Below are positions 9,202-15,526 of a stretch of 64,000 nt of DNA, piece by piece. The stretch is from an uncultured Clostridia bacterium (GTDB taxonomy: Bacteria; Bacillota; Clostridia; Oscillospirales; Acutalibacteraceae): the NCBI GenBank assembly GCA_937876205.1, contig CALEII010000035.1, positions 62,001 through 126,000 on the forward strand, read 5' to 3'. Every line of letters begins with the position of its first letter. Positions within the stretch are counted from its first letter, which is position 1. Position numbers and translations under genes: made by a program. A model generated the notes under the pieces. That model was not told where the DNA came from and searched no databases. It was given only the letters and a program-made list of their open reading frames with translations.

Positions 9202-9409
9202 TGCTGTCACCGCCGAGTTTTTTCATAATTTCCTGAACCTTACTGTTACTCATAAGCTTCTGCATAAGATTGCTGTCATTCATCAGTCTGTCAAGTGATG
9301 ATTTCTGTTCAGGTGACAGATTATTCTTCAGGTTTTCAGCAAGTCTTCTGTTTTCATCAGCATTATTATTCTTTATTTTCTCTATCATTTCATCGATATT
9401 TCCGGACAT
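9188..9409 (-). CDS. Conserved small charged protein
   Basis: A 73-aa, mostly helical, highly charged protein (KIKNNNADENRRLAEN; LSPEQKSSLDRLM), first gene of the minus-strand trio. ATG 9409 has GGGGAG about seven bases upstream; the longer frame from 9445 lacks one. It may bind the two proteins encoded behind it. The operon is divergent from the phosphodiesterase gene, with 63 bp between start codons. Function unknown. Confidence 0.8.
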   Translation of the reverse strand: MSGNIDEMIEKIKNNNADENRRLAENLKNNLSPEQKSSLDRLMNDSNLMQKLMSNSKVQEIMKKLGGDSNGHK

Positions 9410-9472
9410 AAATATTCTCCCCACACAAATTATTTCTTTATTCAAATATATTCACAAAGAAAGGTGATTATG

Positions 9473-9943
9473 ATGCGTATAATTGTACTTTCAGACTCTC
9501 ACAATGACAAGGTGTCACTGCAGATGGCTGTAAAAAATGAGCCCGAAGCAAAGGTTGTAATTTTTCTCGGTGACGGAATAAATGATTTTGATACATCAAA
9601 AACCGTTATGGCTGACAAAATCACATATGCCGTCAAGGGCAACTGTGACAGCTATTTTGACAGTGACTACAAAAAAAGACTTATGCCTGAAATTGCAGGT
9701 AAAAAGTTCTATATTACCCACGGTGACACCGAACAGGTCAAGTTCGGGCTTGATACACTGAAGCTCTGTGCATATATGTCAAAAGCAGATATAATTCTAT
9801 ACGGACACACTCACAACCCGCATCTGCTGTATGACGAAGGGCTTTATTTCTTCAATCCGGGCTCTGTGCGTGAAAATTCATACGGCGTTATCGATATAAC
9901 CGACAGCGGAATTATGTGTTTTCATAAAAAGATTGTGCCTTAA
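9473..9943 (+). CDS. Metallophosphoesterase of the YfcE/MJ0936 family
   Basis: A 156-aa calcineurin-like phosphodiesterase. All metal motifs are present in order: D-S-H (LSDSHND, residues 6-11), GDG (near 33), GNCD (near 59), THGD (near 81) and GHTHNP (near 110), followed by NPGS. The family hydrolyses phosphodiesters with Mn2+ in the cytosol; the natural substrate is usually unknown. Start at ATG 9473 (or 9470), with AAAGG upstream. The length is standard for the family. Confidence 0.9.
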   Translation: MRIIVLSDSHNDKVSLQMAVKNEPEAKVVIFLGDGINDFDTSKTVMADKITYAVKGNCDSYFDSDYKKRLMPEIAGKKFYITHGDTEQVKFGLDTLKLCAYMSKADIILYGHTHNPHLLYDEGLYFFNPGSVRENSYGVIDITDSGIMCFHKKIVP

Positions 9944-9945
9944 TA

Positions 9946-9974
9946 TTGACATTCAGACAAAAAAAATGTAATAT
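9946..9974 (+). promoter_or_regulatory. Promoter of the DUF5058-type gene pair
   Basis: TTGACA and TAATAT are separated by 17 bp and lie 31 bp before the ATG of the next gene. Confidence 0.65.
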
Positions 9975-10004
9975 TTTATTATATTTAAAATAGGAAGTGA
10001 TACT

Positions 10005-10856
10005 ATGGAAGATTTCAGAAGCACTCCTGCTCTGTATCTTATCGCAGGTGCAGTTATCCTGTTTGTTCTTGCTCAGTCTGTATTTTTCCTTGTTAAAGCA
10101 TGGAAACACGGCAAAGAGCTCGGTATAGACAAGAAAAAACTGCGCAATTCAGTCACATCAAGTGCTGTATTTACAATCCCCTCAGCTCTTTCTGTTCTTG
10201 CAACAGTTATAGCTCTCGCTCCTGCTTTGGGTCTCGTTATTCCCTGGGTACGACTTTCAGTTCTCGGCAATATTACATATGAAACAGTTGCCGCAACAGA
10301 AGCAATCAAGGCATTCGGCATCACAACAGGTATTTCTGAGCCCATCACAGATCCCGAAGCTTTTGCAGGCGTTGCATGGGTTATGACACTGGGTATCTGT
10401 TTCTCTCTTGTGATTCTCCCCTTTGTTGCAAAGCCCCTTCATAAGAAATTCCTGAACGCAGGTAAAAAGAAAAATGAAGCTGGTGAAGCTGCTGAGGATA
10501 AGACAGTTGAGACTGCAGCAGACACAAAAAAGAAGTCAAAGAGAAGCTTTGCAGGTTTTATGGATTATGTAACACCTGCGTTATTCATCGGTCTTATCGG
10601 TGCATTTATTTCAAACTCAATACTCGGTGCAGGCGACCCCGATAAATGGGGTGACGGTGCAGGAGTTATTTCTATTATAACTCTTGCAACAGCAATAATT
10701 GTTTCTGCTGCACTTGAAATCATTTCAAAAAAGCTGAAGCTCACATGGCTTGAACCTTTTGTTATGCCTATTGGTATGATAGTTGCGATGGTGGCAGCAA
10801 TCGTTGCATATAACGTTCTTCCTCCCGAAATCGCACTGCTTGAATGGAGGGGTTAA
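10005..10856 (+). CDS. DUF5058-like membrane protein
   Basis: A 283-aa integral membrane protein. Helices lie at about 10-30, 50-75, 120-145, 185-205, 220-240 and 250-270. A Lys/Glu/Ala-rich cytoplasmic insert sits near residues 150-185. The overall pattern, with an N-terminal helix, KAWKHGKELG, then SAVFTIPSALSVLATVIALA, matches my memory of the DUF5058 family. No ATP-binding or catalytic motif. The next gene starts two bases after its stop, so the two products probably form one membrane complex. A transport role is plausible but unproven. The pair lies directly upstream of the amphipathic peptide cluster. Confidence 0.75.
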   Translation: MEDFRSTPALYLIAGAVILFVLAQSVFFLVKAWKHGKELGIDKKKLRNSVTSSAVFTIPSALSVLATVIALAPALGLVIPWVRLSVLGNITYETVAATEAIKAFGITTGISEPITDPEAFAGVAWVMTLGICFSLVILPFVAKPLHKKFLNAGKKKNEAGEAAEDKTVETAADTKKKSKRSFAGFMDYVTPALFIGLIGAFISNSILGAGDPDKWGDGAGVISIITLATAIIVSAALEIISKKLKLTWLEPFVMPIGMIVAMVAAIVAYNVLPPEIALLEWRG

Positions 10857-10858
10857 TT

Positions 10859-11542
10859 ATGGCTAAGAATAAATCAGCGAAGACATATTATGACAAAGTC
10901 CATTCCTGGGGCAGAATTTCAACAGTAACAGCGCTCTGCGTTCTTCTTATGTTCCCTCTGGCAATCTGCCTTTATCTCGGTGTTTTCCCGTCAGCAGCAA
11001 AGGTATTTCAGGGCCTTCTGCAGGTTATCCCCCTTTACTGGACAGTTGCGGTTGTTGAAGTTATCTTCTACACTCCTATGCTCGGTGCAGGCGGAACATA
11101 TCTGTCATTCGTTACAGGCAATATCGTTAATCTGAAGCTGCCTTGCGCAATCAGTGCAATGGAAAGTGCAGATGTTAAGTCAAACTCAGAAGAAGGCGAA
11201 GTCATTTCAACAATCGCAATCGCAACATCATCAATTGTAACAACAATTATTCTGGCAATCGGTGTTATCGCTTTTGCGCCCTTCCTTCAGACATTCACTG
11301 AGAGCAAGCTTCTTATGCCCGCATTCAAGCAGGTTATCCCGGCACTGTTCGGTGCTCTCGGAGCAGGTTATTTCGTCAAGAACTGGAAGATTTCTTTTGT
11401 ACCCATTATCGCAATGCTTGTTATCCTCATCATTGCCCCCAAAATCGGCGCCTCGACACTTATCTTCCCCGGCATAATCGTTTCAGTTCTCGCAGCATTC
11501 CTTATGTATAAAGTCGGTTTCCTTGATAAGAAGACAAATTGA
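10859..11542 (+). CDS. Partner membrane protein of the DUF5058-like gene
   Basis: A 227-aa protein with about five or six hydrophobic helices and a basic N-terminus. Its start lies two bases after the upstream stop, with GGAGGGG supplying the ribosome site within the upstream gene's last codons. The segment TPMLGAGGTYLSFVTGN looks like a conserved re-entrant or substrate-binding loop. The domain is not otherwise recognised. It is the last gene before the peptide cluster, with about 65 bp to the peptide promoter and no strong terminator between. Confidence 0.75.
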   Translation: MAKNKSAKTYYDKVHSWGRISTVTALCVLLMFPLAICLYLGVFPSAAKVFQGLLQVIPLYWTVAVVEVIFYTPMLGAGGTYLSFVTGNIVNLKLPCAISAMESADVKSNSEEGEVISTIAIATSSIVTTIILAIGVIAFAPFLQTFTESKLLMPAFKQVIPALFGALGAGYFVKNWKISFVPIIAMLVILIIAPKIGASTLIFPGIIVSVLAAFLMYKVGFLDKKTN

Positions 11543-11607
11543 CAACAATTGATGCATTTTATTCACAGAAAATTAACAACTATTCAATTCACATTACATA
11601 CAAATTT

Positions 11608-11636
11608 TTGACATTTTGTTGATTTCTGCTTATAAA
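11608..11636 (+). promoter_or_regulatory. Promoter of peptide genes A and B
   Basis: TTGACA and TATAAA are separated by 17 bp. A second TATAAT lies at 11642. The first peptide gene starts 42 bp downstream of the -10 box. Confidence 0.65.
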
Positions 11637-11677
11637 ACTGCTATAATTATATCAGAAATATTTGGAGGTGAATCATA

Positions 11678-11788
11678 ATGTCAGAAAAAGATTATGCAGA
11701 AGCTAATGCATTTGTACAGTGGCTCGTAGACCTCATTACAAAGATCAAGGAATTCTTCGCTTCTCTCGGCGTTAACCTTGGTGAATAA
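11678..11788 (+). CDS. Amphipathic peptide A, 36 aa
   Basis: A complete 36-codon gene with TTTGGAGGTG upstream. There is no signal peptide: the N-terminus is polar (MSEKDYAEAN) and the rest is an amphipathic helix with core FVQWLVDLITKIKEFF. The pattern of aromatic and aliphatic residues at every third or fourth position recurs in peptides B to E. It resembles phenol-soluble modulins or delta-hemolysin in physical character only. Net charge is slightly negative because of the polar head. It is cotranscribed with B from the promoter at 11608. Confidence 0.75.
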   Translation: MSEKDYAEANAFVQWLVDLITKIKEFFASLGVNLGE

Positions 11789-11824
11789 TTTTTAAACAAA
11801 CTATAGAAAGGGTGTGCAGAACCG

Positions 11825-11986
11825 ATGTTCAATAACACAGATCTCAATATTGAGAAATATCTCGGTTGGCTTGAAAGAATCATTGACCTTATAATCAAAC
11901 TCTTCACAGGTGGTTCAAAAGCTGAAACAACAGTTCCCGAAACAACAACAGTTGTTGAAGAAACTACAACATCCGCAATCGTTTAA
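11825..11986 (+). CDS. Amphipathic peptide B with Thr/Val tail, 53 aa
   Basis: A 53-codon gene with GAAAGGG 12 nt before the ATG. The helix core YLGWLERIIDLIIKLF is followed by GG and a low-complexity tail of Thr, Val, Glu and Pro (ETTTVVEETTTS). The tail looks like an extracellular spacer or disordered extension and is absent from the other peptides. A strong terminator follows 15 bp after the stop, closing the A-B unit. Confidence 0.75.
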   Translation: MFNNTDLNIEKYLGWLERIIDLIIKLFTGGSKAETTVPETTTVVEETTTSAIV

Positions 11987-12000
11987 TTGCAGGTAGTTCG

Positions 12001-12032
12001 GAGACCGTCAAATACCGACGGTCTCATTTTTT
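12001..12032 (+). terminator. Terminator of peptide genes A-B
   Basis: GAGACCGTC pairs perfectly with GACGGTCTC around a 7-nt loop, followed by a run of T. Confidence 0.9.
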
Positions 12033-12055
12033 ACAATCTTATAATGCTTCAAATA

Positions 12056-12084
12056 TTGACATAATTATGTCATAAATATTAAAT
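12056..12084 (+). promoter_or_regulatory. Operator-like palindrome overlapping a possible promoter of peptide C
   Basis: TGACATAATTATGTCA (12057-12072) is a perfect 16-bp palindrome. It overlaps TTGACA (12056-12061), which has TTAAAT 17 bp downstream. A second candidate promoter is TTGAAG (12110-12115) with an extended TGCTAGCAT -10. A repressor bound to the palindrome would block the first. Confidence 0.5.
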
Positions 12085-12177
12085 TAACAATAACATTGCT
12101 CAAAAAGACTTGAAGATTGTTTTTGTTTATGCTAGCATAATAATAGAAAAACATATACATAAAAAGGAGGTCGTAAT

Positions 12178-12312
12178 ATGGAGCAATTCACTAAAATTAT
12201 AAACTTCATAATGGAATTGATCGAAATGATCAAACGACTCTTCAACAAGTCTGATAATGCAGATCAGCCTGATGATGATACTCCGGCTGAAGTTCCACAG
12301 CTTATCCAGTAA
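12178..12312 (+). CDS. Amphipathic peptide C, 44 aa
   Basis: A 44-codon gene with AAAAAGGAGG eight bases before the ATG. The helix core FTKIINFIMELIEMIKRLF occupies residues 4-22. It is followed by an acidic disordered tail (SDNADQPDDDTPAE). It has no signal peptide and no cysteine. It is first of the C-D-E unit. The helix is close in pattern to staphylococcal alpha-type modulins, but the acidic tail is not found there. Confidence 0.75.
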   Translation: MEQFTKIINFIMELIEMIKRLFNKSDNADQPDDDTPAEVPQLIQ

Positions 12313-12364
12313 TTATTTGTGCATAAGCACTTTATAAAATTATCTGAAGAGAGGTGCAAAAATA

Positions 12365-12484
12365 ATGGAATTAGGCACACAGTCATTTGTTGAAAAAATC
12401 GAAACATTCGTTAACGGTCTTATCAAGATCATCAAGGGTTTCCTTGCATTACTTGGTCTTGAATCACTTTCATTCGGCGCATAA
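12365..12484 (+). CDS. Amphipathic peptide D, 39 aa
   Basis: A 39-codon gene with GAGAGGTG upstream of the ATG. The helix core FVNGLIKIIKGFLALLGL carries three lysines on one face and aliphatic residues on the other. It is the most modulin-like of the set. It lies 52 bp behind peptide C and 40 bp ahead of peptide E in one transcription unit. Confidence 0.75.
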   Translation: MELGTQSFVEKIETFVNGLIKIIKGFLALLGLESLSFGA

Positions 12485-12524
12485 TTTAGTTAATTTATTC
12501 AATACAGTATGGAGGAAAAGCAAT

Positions 12525-12650
12525 ATGAATATGCTTGAAGTTGCAGAAGTAATCAGAACTTTCTTCGGCTGGATTCTCAAGATTCTCAACGCTCTTGGTA
12601 TCACAGCATTCAACGAGCCCCTCAGCAACGCTATGGATAAGCTTCAGTAA
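12525..12650 (+). CDS. Amphipathic peptide E, 41 aa
   Basis: A 41-codon gene with ATGGAGGAAAAG upstream. The helix core IRTFFGWILKILNALGI is followed by a polar tail (NEPLSNAMDKLQ). A longer in-frame reading frame exists upstream, but the ribosome site and the similarity to A-D fix the start at 12525. It is the last gene of the C-D-E unit, closed by the terminator at 12660. Confidence 0.75.
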   Translation: MNMLEVAEVIRTFFGWILKILNALGITAFNEPLSNAMDKLQ

Positions 12651-12659
12651 AATAAAACT

Positions 12660-12687
12660 GCAGTCCTGTAAGGGACTGCTTTTTTAT
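12660..12687 (+). terminator. Terminator of peptide genes C-E, shared with spmB
   Basis: GCAGTCC pairs with GGACTGC around a 6-nt loop, followed by TTTTTT. It lies between the convergent peptide unit and spmB and could act on both strands. Confidence 0.85.
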
Positions 12688-12713
12688 TTTTACGAATCAA
12701 TTGCTGAAAAAAA

Positions 12714-13232
12714 TTACTGCATAAACAGTCTTACGGTAAGGGCTGCAGAAATAAAGCTCACAATATCACCGACAAGCGCACACGGGACAAGTAGCCCGTG
12801 TTTTTTTATACCTGCAGTTCCCAGATAAACGGCAATGGCGTAAAATGTTGTTTCCGTTGAGCCTGAAATGACCGAGGCTACCCTGCCGATATAAGAATCT
12901 GCGCCATACGTAGCAAGAATATTTTCAAACACTGCAAGAGAGCCGCTGCCAGAAACAGGACTGATAATACATAACGGAATCAACTCCTCAGGTATGCCAA
13001 ACAAACGAAAAGCAGGCGCAAGCGCACCTGTGACCGTCTCAACAGCCCCTGAACGGGTAAATACAGTCACGGCAAACACCAGTCCCACAAGAACGGGTAA
13101 CAGATTCTTCGTTGTCTCAAGCCCCTTTGCAGCACCTGATATAAAACAGTCAAACACATTAACCTTTTTCACAAAACCGAAGAGAAGAATCAACACAACA
13201 GCAACGGGAATAACATACACACTTATCTTCAT
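12714..13232 (-). CDS. spmB: Spore maturation protein B
   Basis: A 172-aa membrane protein of the nucleoside-recognition (Gate) family, required in Bacillus for spore core dehydration together with SpmA. Diagnostic segments include KGLETTKNLLPVLVGL, ISPVSGSGSLAVFE and the conserved GSTETTFYAIAVYLG. Its ATG overlaps the spmA stop as ATGA, so the two are coupled. The length is normal. It indicates a sporulating ancestor or host. Confidence 0.95.
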   Translation of the reverse strand: MKISVYVIPVAVVLILLFGFVKKVNVFDCFISGAAKGLETTKNLLPVLVGLVFAVTVFTRSGAVETVTGALAPAFRLFGIPEELIPLCIISPVSGSGSLAVFENILATYGADSYIGRVASVISGSTETTFYAIAVYLGTAGIKKHGLLVPCALVGDIVSFISAALTVRLFMQ

Positions 13233-13810
13233 TTCTTCAGGCTCCTTGTATACAGCTTAACACATACCAACGCAGTCGTCAGCGAACAGATTGAGCTCAG
13301 CCATACGGGAAGTATGATATCCATCGGATCAGCTGCACCTGCAGAGGCTCTGAGAGTCGCTACAGTAGTCGGCAGAATTTTTAATGCAGCTGTATTCATA
13401 ACAACAAAAGTCATCATATCAGCTGTCACAGACAGTTTATTACTGTTTTTCTGTTGCATTCTTCTTACTGCCTCAATTCCAAGCGGCGTTGCAGCATTTC
13501 CAAGCCCGAACAGATTTGCAGTGATATTCATCGAGATTGCTTCAAGGATGTTGTCATCATCTCTGTTCTGAGGAAACAGTTTCTTCAATATGGGCTTAAG
13601 AAGCTGTGTGACAAGCCTGCACAAGCCTGATTTCTCGGCAACATTCATTATGCCGCTCCAGAAACAGAGTGCTCCGCAGAGCCTGAAAACAAGCTCAACC
13701 GCCGACACGGGTGATGAAAGCACTGCATCTGAGAAAGCTTCTGCTGTACCGCTGAACAAACTCACGACAAAAGAAAACAGAATTAAAAATAACCATAAGT
13801 AATTTATCAT
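13229..13810 (-). CDS. spmA: Spore maturation protein A
   Basis: A 193-aa membrane protein, partner of SpmB. Conserved segments are LCGALCFWSGIMNVAEKSG, ANLFGLGNAATPLGIEA and TFVVMNTAALKILPTTV. ATG 13810 gives the usual family length. A TATAAT on the minus strand at 13849-13854 would place the transcript start near 13842, which rules out the longer frame beginning at 13849. The ribosome site is weak (TTGAG). AT-rich DNA separates it from the divergent AbrB-like gene. Confidence 0.93.
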   Translation of the reverse strand: MINYLWLFLILFSFVVSLFSGTAEAFSDAVLSSPVSAVELVFRLCGALCFWSGIMNVAEKSGLCRLVTQLLKPILKKLFPQNRDDDNILEAISMNITANLFGLGNAATPLGIEAVRRMQQKNSNKLSVTADMMTFVVMNTAALKILPTTVATLRASAGAADPMDIILPVWLSSICSLTTALVCVKLYTRSLKK

Positions 13811-13895
13811 ACTCAATAATATGTTTTTCAATAAACAATTATGATACAATTATACCACTTTTTTCCACTTTATTACAATTTCTTGCAATTTTGGA

Positions 13896-13924
13896 TTGAC
13901 AAAGACAGTTTTTTGTGATATATT
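13896..13924 (+). promoter_or_regulatory. Promoter of the AbrB-like regulator
   Basis: TTGACA and TATATT are separated by 17 bp, about 60 bp before the ATG. Confidence 0.65.
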
Positions 13925-13982
13925 TATTATGCAAGCTGATTCAATTGTAAGCTGAGCAATATTAAAAAGGAGAAAACAGAAT

Positions 13983-14243
13983 ATGAAATCAACCGGTATT
14001 GTAAGAAGCGTTGACAGTGTTGGAAGATTTGTCATCCCTATGGAACTCAGAAGAACAATGGGTATTATCGACTCAGAGGATTCACTTGAGGTTTTTATTG
14101 ACGACGACAAAATAATTCTCAGAAAATATTCCCCTTCGTGCATTTTCTGCAAAAGCTGTGACGATATTTTCGAGTTTAACGGTCAGAAAGTCTGCAAGGA
14201 ATGCGCATCAAAAATTGCAGCATCCGCATCAGAAGAGGAATAA
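13983..14243 (+). CDS. AbrB/SpoVT-type transcription regulator with Cys-rich tail
   Basis: An 86-aa regulator. The N-terminal 50 residues are a swapped-hairpin AbrB DNA-binding domain, very close to Bacillus AbrB (MKSTGIVRSVDSVGRFVIP; ELRRTMGI; DDDKIILRKY). The C-terminal part differs from Bacillus AbrB: it has CxxCxxC near residue 54 and CKEC near residue 74, a likely zinc-binding treble-clef or ribbon. AAAGGAG lies before the ATG. AbrB proteins act as transition-state regulators; a role in sporulation control fits the neighbouring spmBA but is inferred. Confidence 0.9.
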   Translation: MKSTGIVRSVDSVGRFVIPMELRRTMGIIDSEDSLEVFIDDDKIILRKYSPSCIFCKSCDDIFEFNGQKVCKECASKIAASASEEE

Positions 14244-14264
14244 TTTTTTCATCTGACGCACAAA

Positions 14265-14289
14265 GCACGCCAAAAAGGCGTGCTTTTTT
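14265..14289 (+). terminator. Terminator of the AbrB-like gene
   Basis: GCACGCC pairs with GGCGTGC around AAAAA, followed by TTTTTT. Confidence 0.9.
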
Positions 14290-14318
14290 CTTTACAGAGA
14301 AACGTACTAATATAAAGC

Positions 14319-14349
14319 AAAAAAAACAGAGCACCCGAAGGTACTCTGT
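14319..14349 (-). terminator. Terminator of the Pro/Ser/Thr-rich membrane-anchored protein
   Basis: On the minus strand ACAGAGTACC pairs with GGTGCTCTGT around a UUCG tetraloop, followed by eight T. Confidence 0.9.
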
Positions 14350-14364
14350 CACTAATTGAGTTAA

Positions 14365-15330
14365 TTATTTGTAAGTAACGTTGTTGATGATCATCTTGTT
14401 TGTAAGTGTTGCGTAACCTGAAACAGGAACGATAACGGCCTTAGCGTCAACTTCGATGAAGTAGTTCATAATCTGTGTAAGTGATTCAACCTTACCTGAT
14501 GCTGTATCGAATACAAGAGTAGCAGTACAATCCTTACCTGTAAGTTCAAACTTGTTCATTGTAACAACGCCTGAGAACTCTGCAACGATTTTGTCAATTT
14601 CTTTCTGGTCAAGAGGATTGAACATTGCACCGACAGCACTGTCACAGGATGTTGCACCTTCAGCTGCGGGGAGAGGACTCTTTTCGTCATTAAGAACGAT
14701 TTCAATTGTTGTCTTTCCGCCGCTCTCAGTCATTGTAGCTGACTTGATCTTGCTTACATCTGTAAGAAGACAACCCCTCTTATTTTTTACAATGGGGATC
14801 TGTTCCATATCAACTCTGTTCTGAATCTGAGCTTCATCTTCTGTTGTCATAAGATTCTGAGCAATAGGAAGAACGAGATTACCTACTGTACCGAGATCGT
14901 AGTCATCAGCAAGTGTCTGGAACTCTTTCTTATCGTATGTAGCAACGCCACCCTTGAGCTGATCCATAACCTCTGTGTACTTCTTAAGGATTTCTTCCTT
15001 TGAAGGACCTGAGGGAGTTGCAGGATCCTGTGTACTGGGATCAGAAGGAGTACTGGGAGTACTGGGATCTGAAGGAGTACTGGGAGTGCTGGGATCTGAA
15101 GGAGTACTGGGAGTACTGGGTGTTGAAGGAGTACTGGGAGTACTGGGTGTTGAAGGATTGTTAGGAGTTACAGACTGCTGGTTGTCAACTGCAACATTAC
15201 CTGCTGTAAGAGTTGAAACCTTAGATGCTGTTACGATGCAGCAGATTGAGCATACGCAGATTGCGAGAACTGTAACAACTGAAACGAGTTTGGAAAGTAC
15301 GGGAGAATCGTACTCATGGCTTTTTTTCAT
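14365..15330 (-). CDS. Membrane-anchored protein with Pro/Ser/Thr repeat stalk
   Basis: A 321-aa protein. A single N-terminal membrane helix (about 12-38, with several Cys) anchors it. It is followed by a low-complexity stalk of PST and PSDPST triplets (about 60-110), then a roughly 200-residue extracellular domain containing two short Cys-bearing segments (KNKRGCLLTDVSK; GATSCDSAVG) and NTF2- or lipoprotein-like beta strands. ATG 15330 is preferred because AAAGGGG precedes it; an in-frame ATG at 15351 would add seven residues. Function unknown; a surface binding protein is likely. The stalk DNA is a tandem repeat and can be expected to vary in length. Confidence 0.8.
   Translation of the reverse strand: MKKSHEYDSPVLSKLVSVVTVLAICVCSICCIVTASKVSTLTAGNVAVDNQQSVTPNNPSTPSTPSTPSTPSTPSTPSDPSTPSTPSDPSTPSTPSDPSTQDPATPSGPSKEEILKKYTEVMDQLKGGVATYDKKEFQTLADDYDLGTVGNLVLPIAQNLMTTEDEAQIQNRVDMEQIPIVKNKRGCLLTDVSKIKSATMTESGGKTTIEIVLNDEKSPLPAAEGATSCDSAVGAMFNPLDQKEIDKIVAEFSGVVTMNKFELTGKDCTATLVFDTASGKVESLTQIMNYFIEVDAKAVIVPVSGYATLTNKMIINNVTYK
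15035..15158 (-). repeat. Tandem repeat encoding the Pro/Ser/Thr stalk
   Basis: Imperfect 9- and 18-bp units (ACTGGGAGT and ATCTGAAGG types on the plus strand) repeat through the stalk region. It is translated repeat DNA, not CRISPR. Confidence 0.85.
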
Positions 15331-15526
15331 GTTTGGAGTTACCCCTTTCATGGATTCTTAAAAAATTAACCCAACATAATTTCTTTTTGGCGCACTGAGT
15401 CCACGCCGTTATATTAAATTTACAACAAACAGACAAAAAAGTCAAGCATTAAATTTATATTTTAATAAGTTTTTCAAAAAAATATCAAAAAAAGACATAA
15501 TTATAACAAAATTATTTCTTTTTGAG

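Noticed and set aside
12387..12524. Upstream extension of peptide E
   Set aside because: It overlaps peptide D in another frame; the ribosome site at 12512-12520 fixes the start at 12525.
15035..15158. CRISPR-like periodic repeats
   Set aside because: The repeats are short, contiguous and in frame with a Pro/Ser/Thr stalk; there are no spacers and no cas genes.
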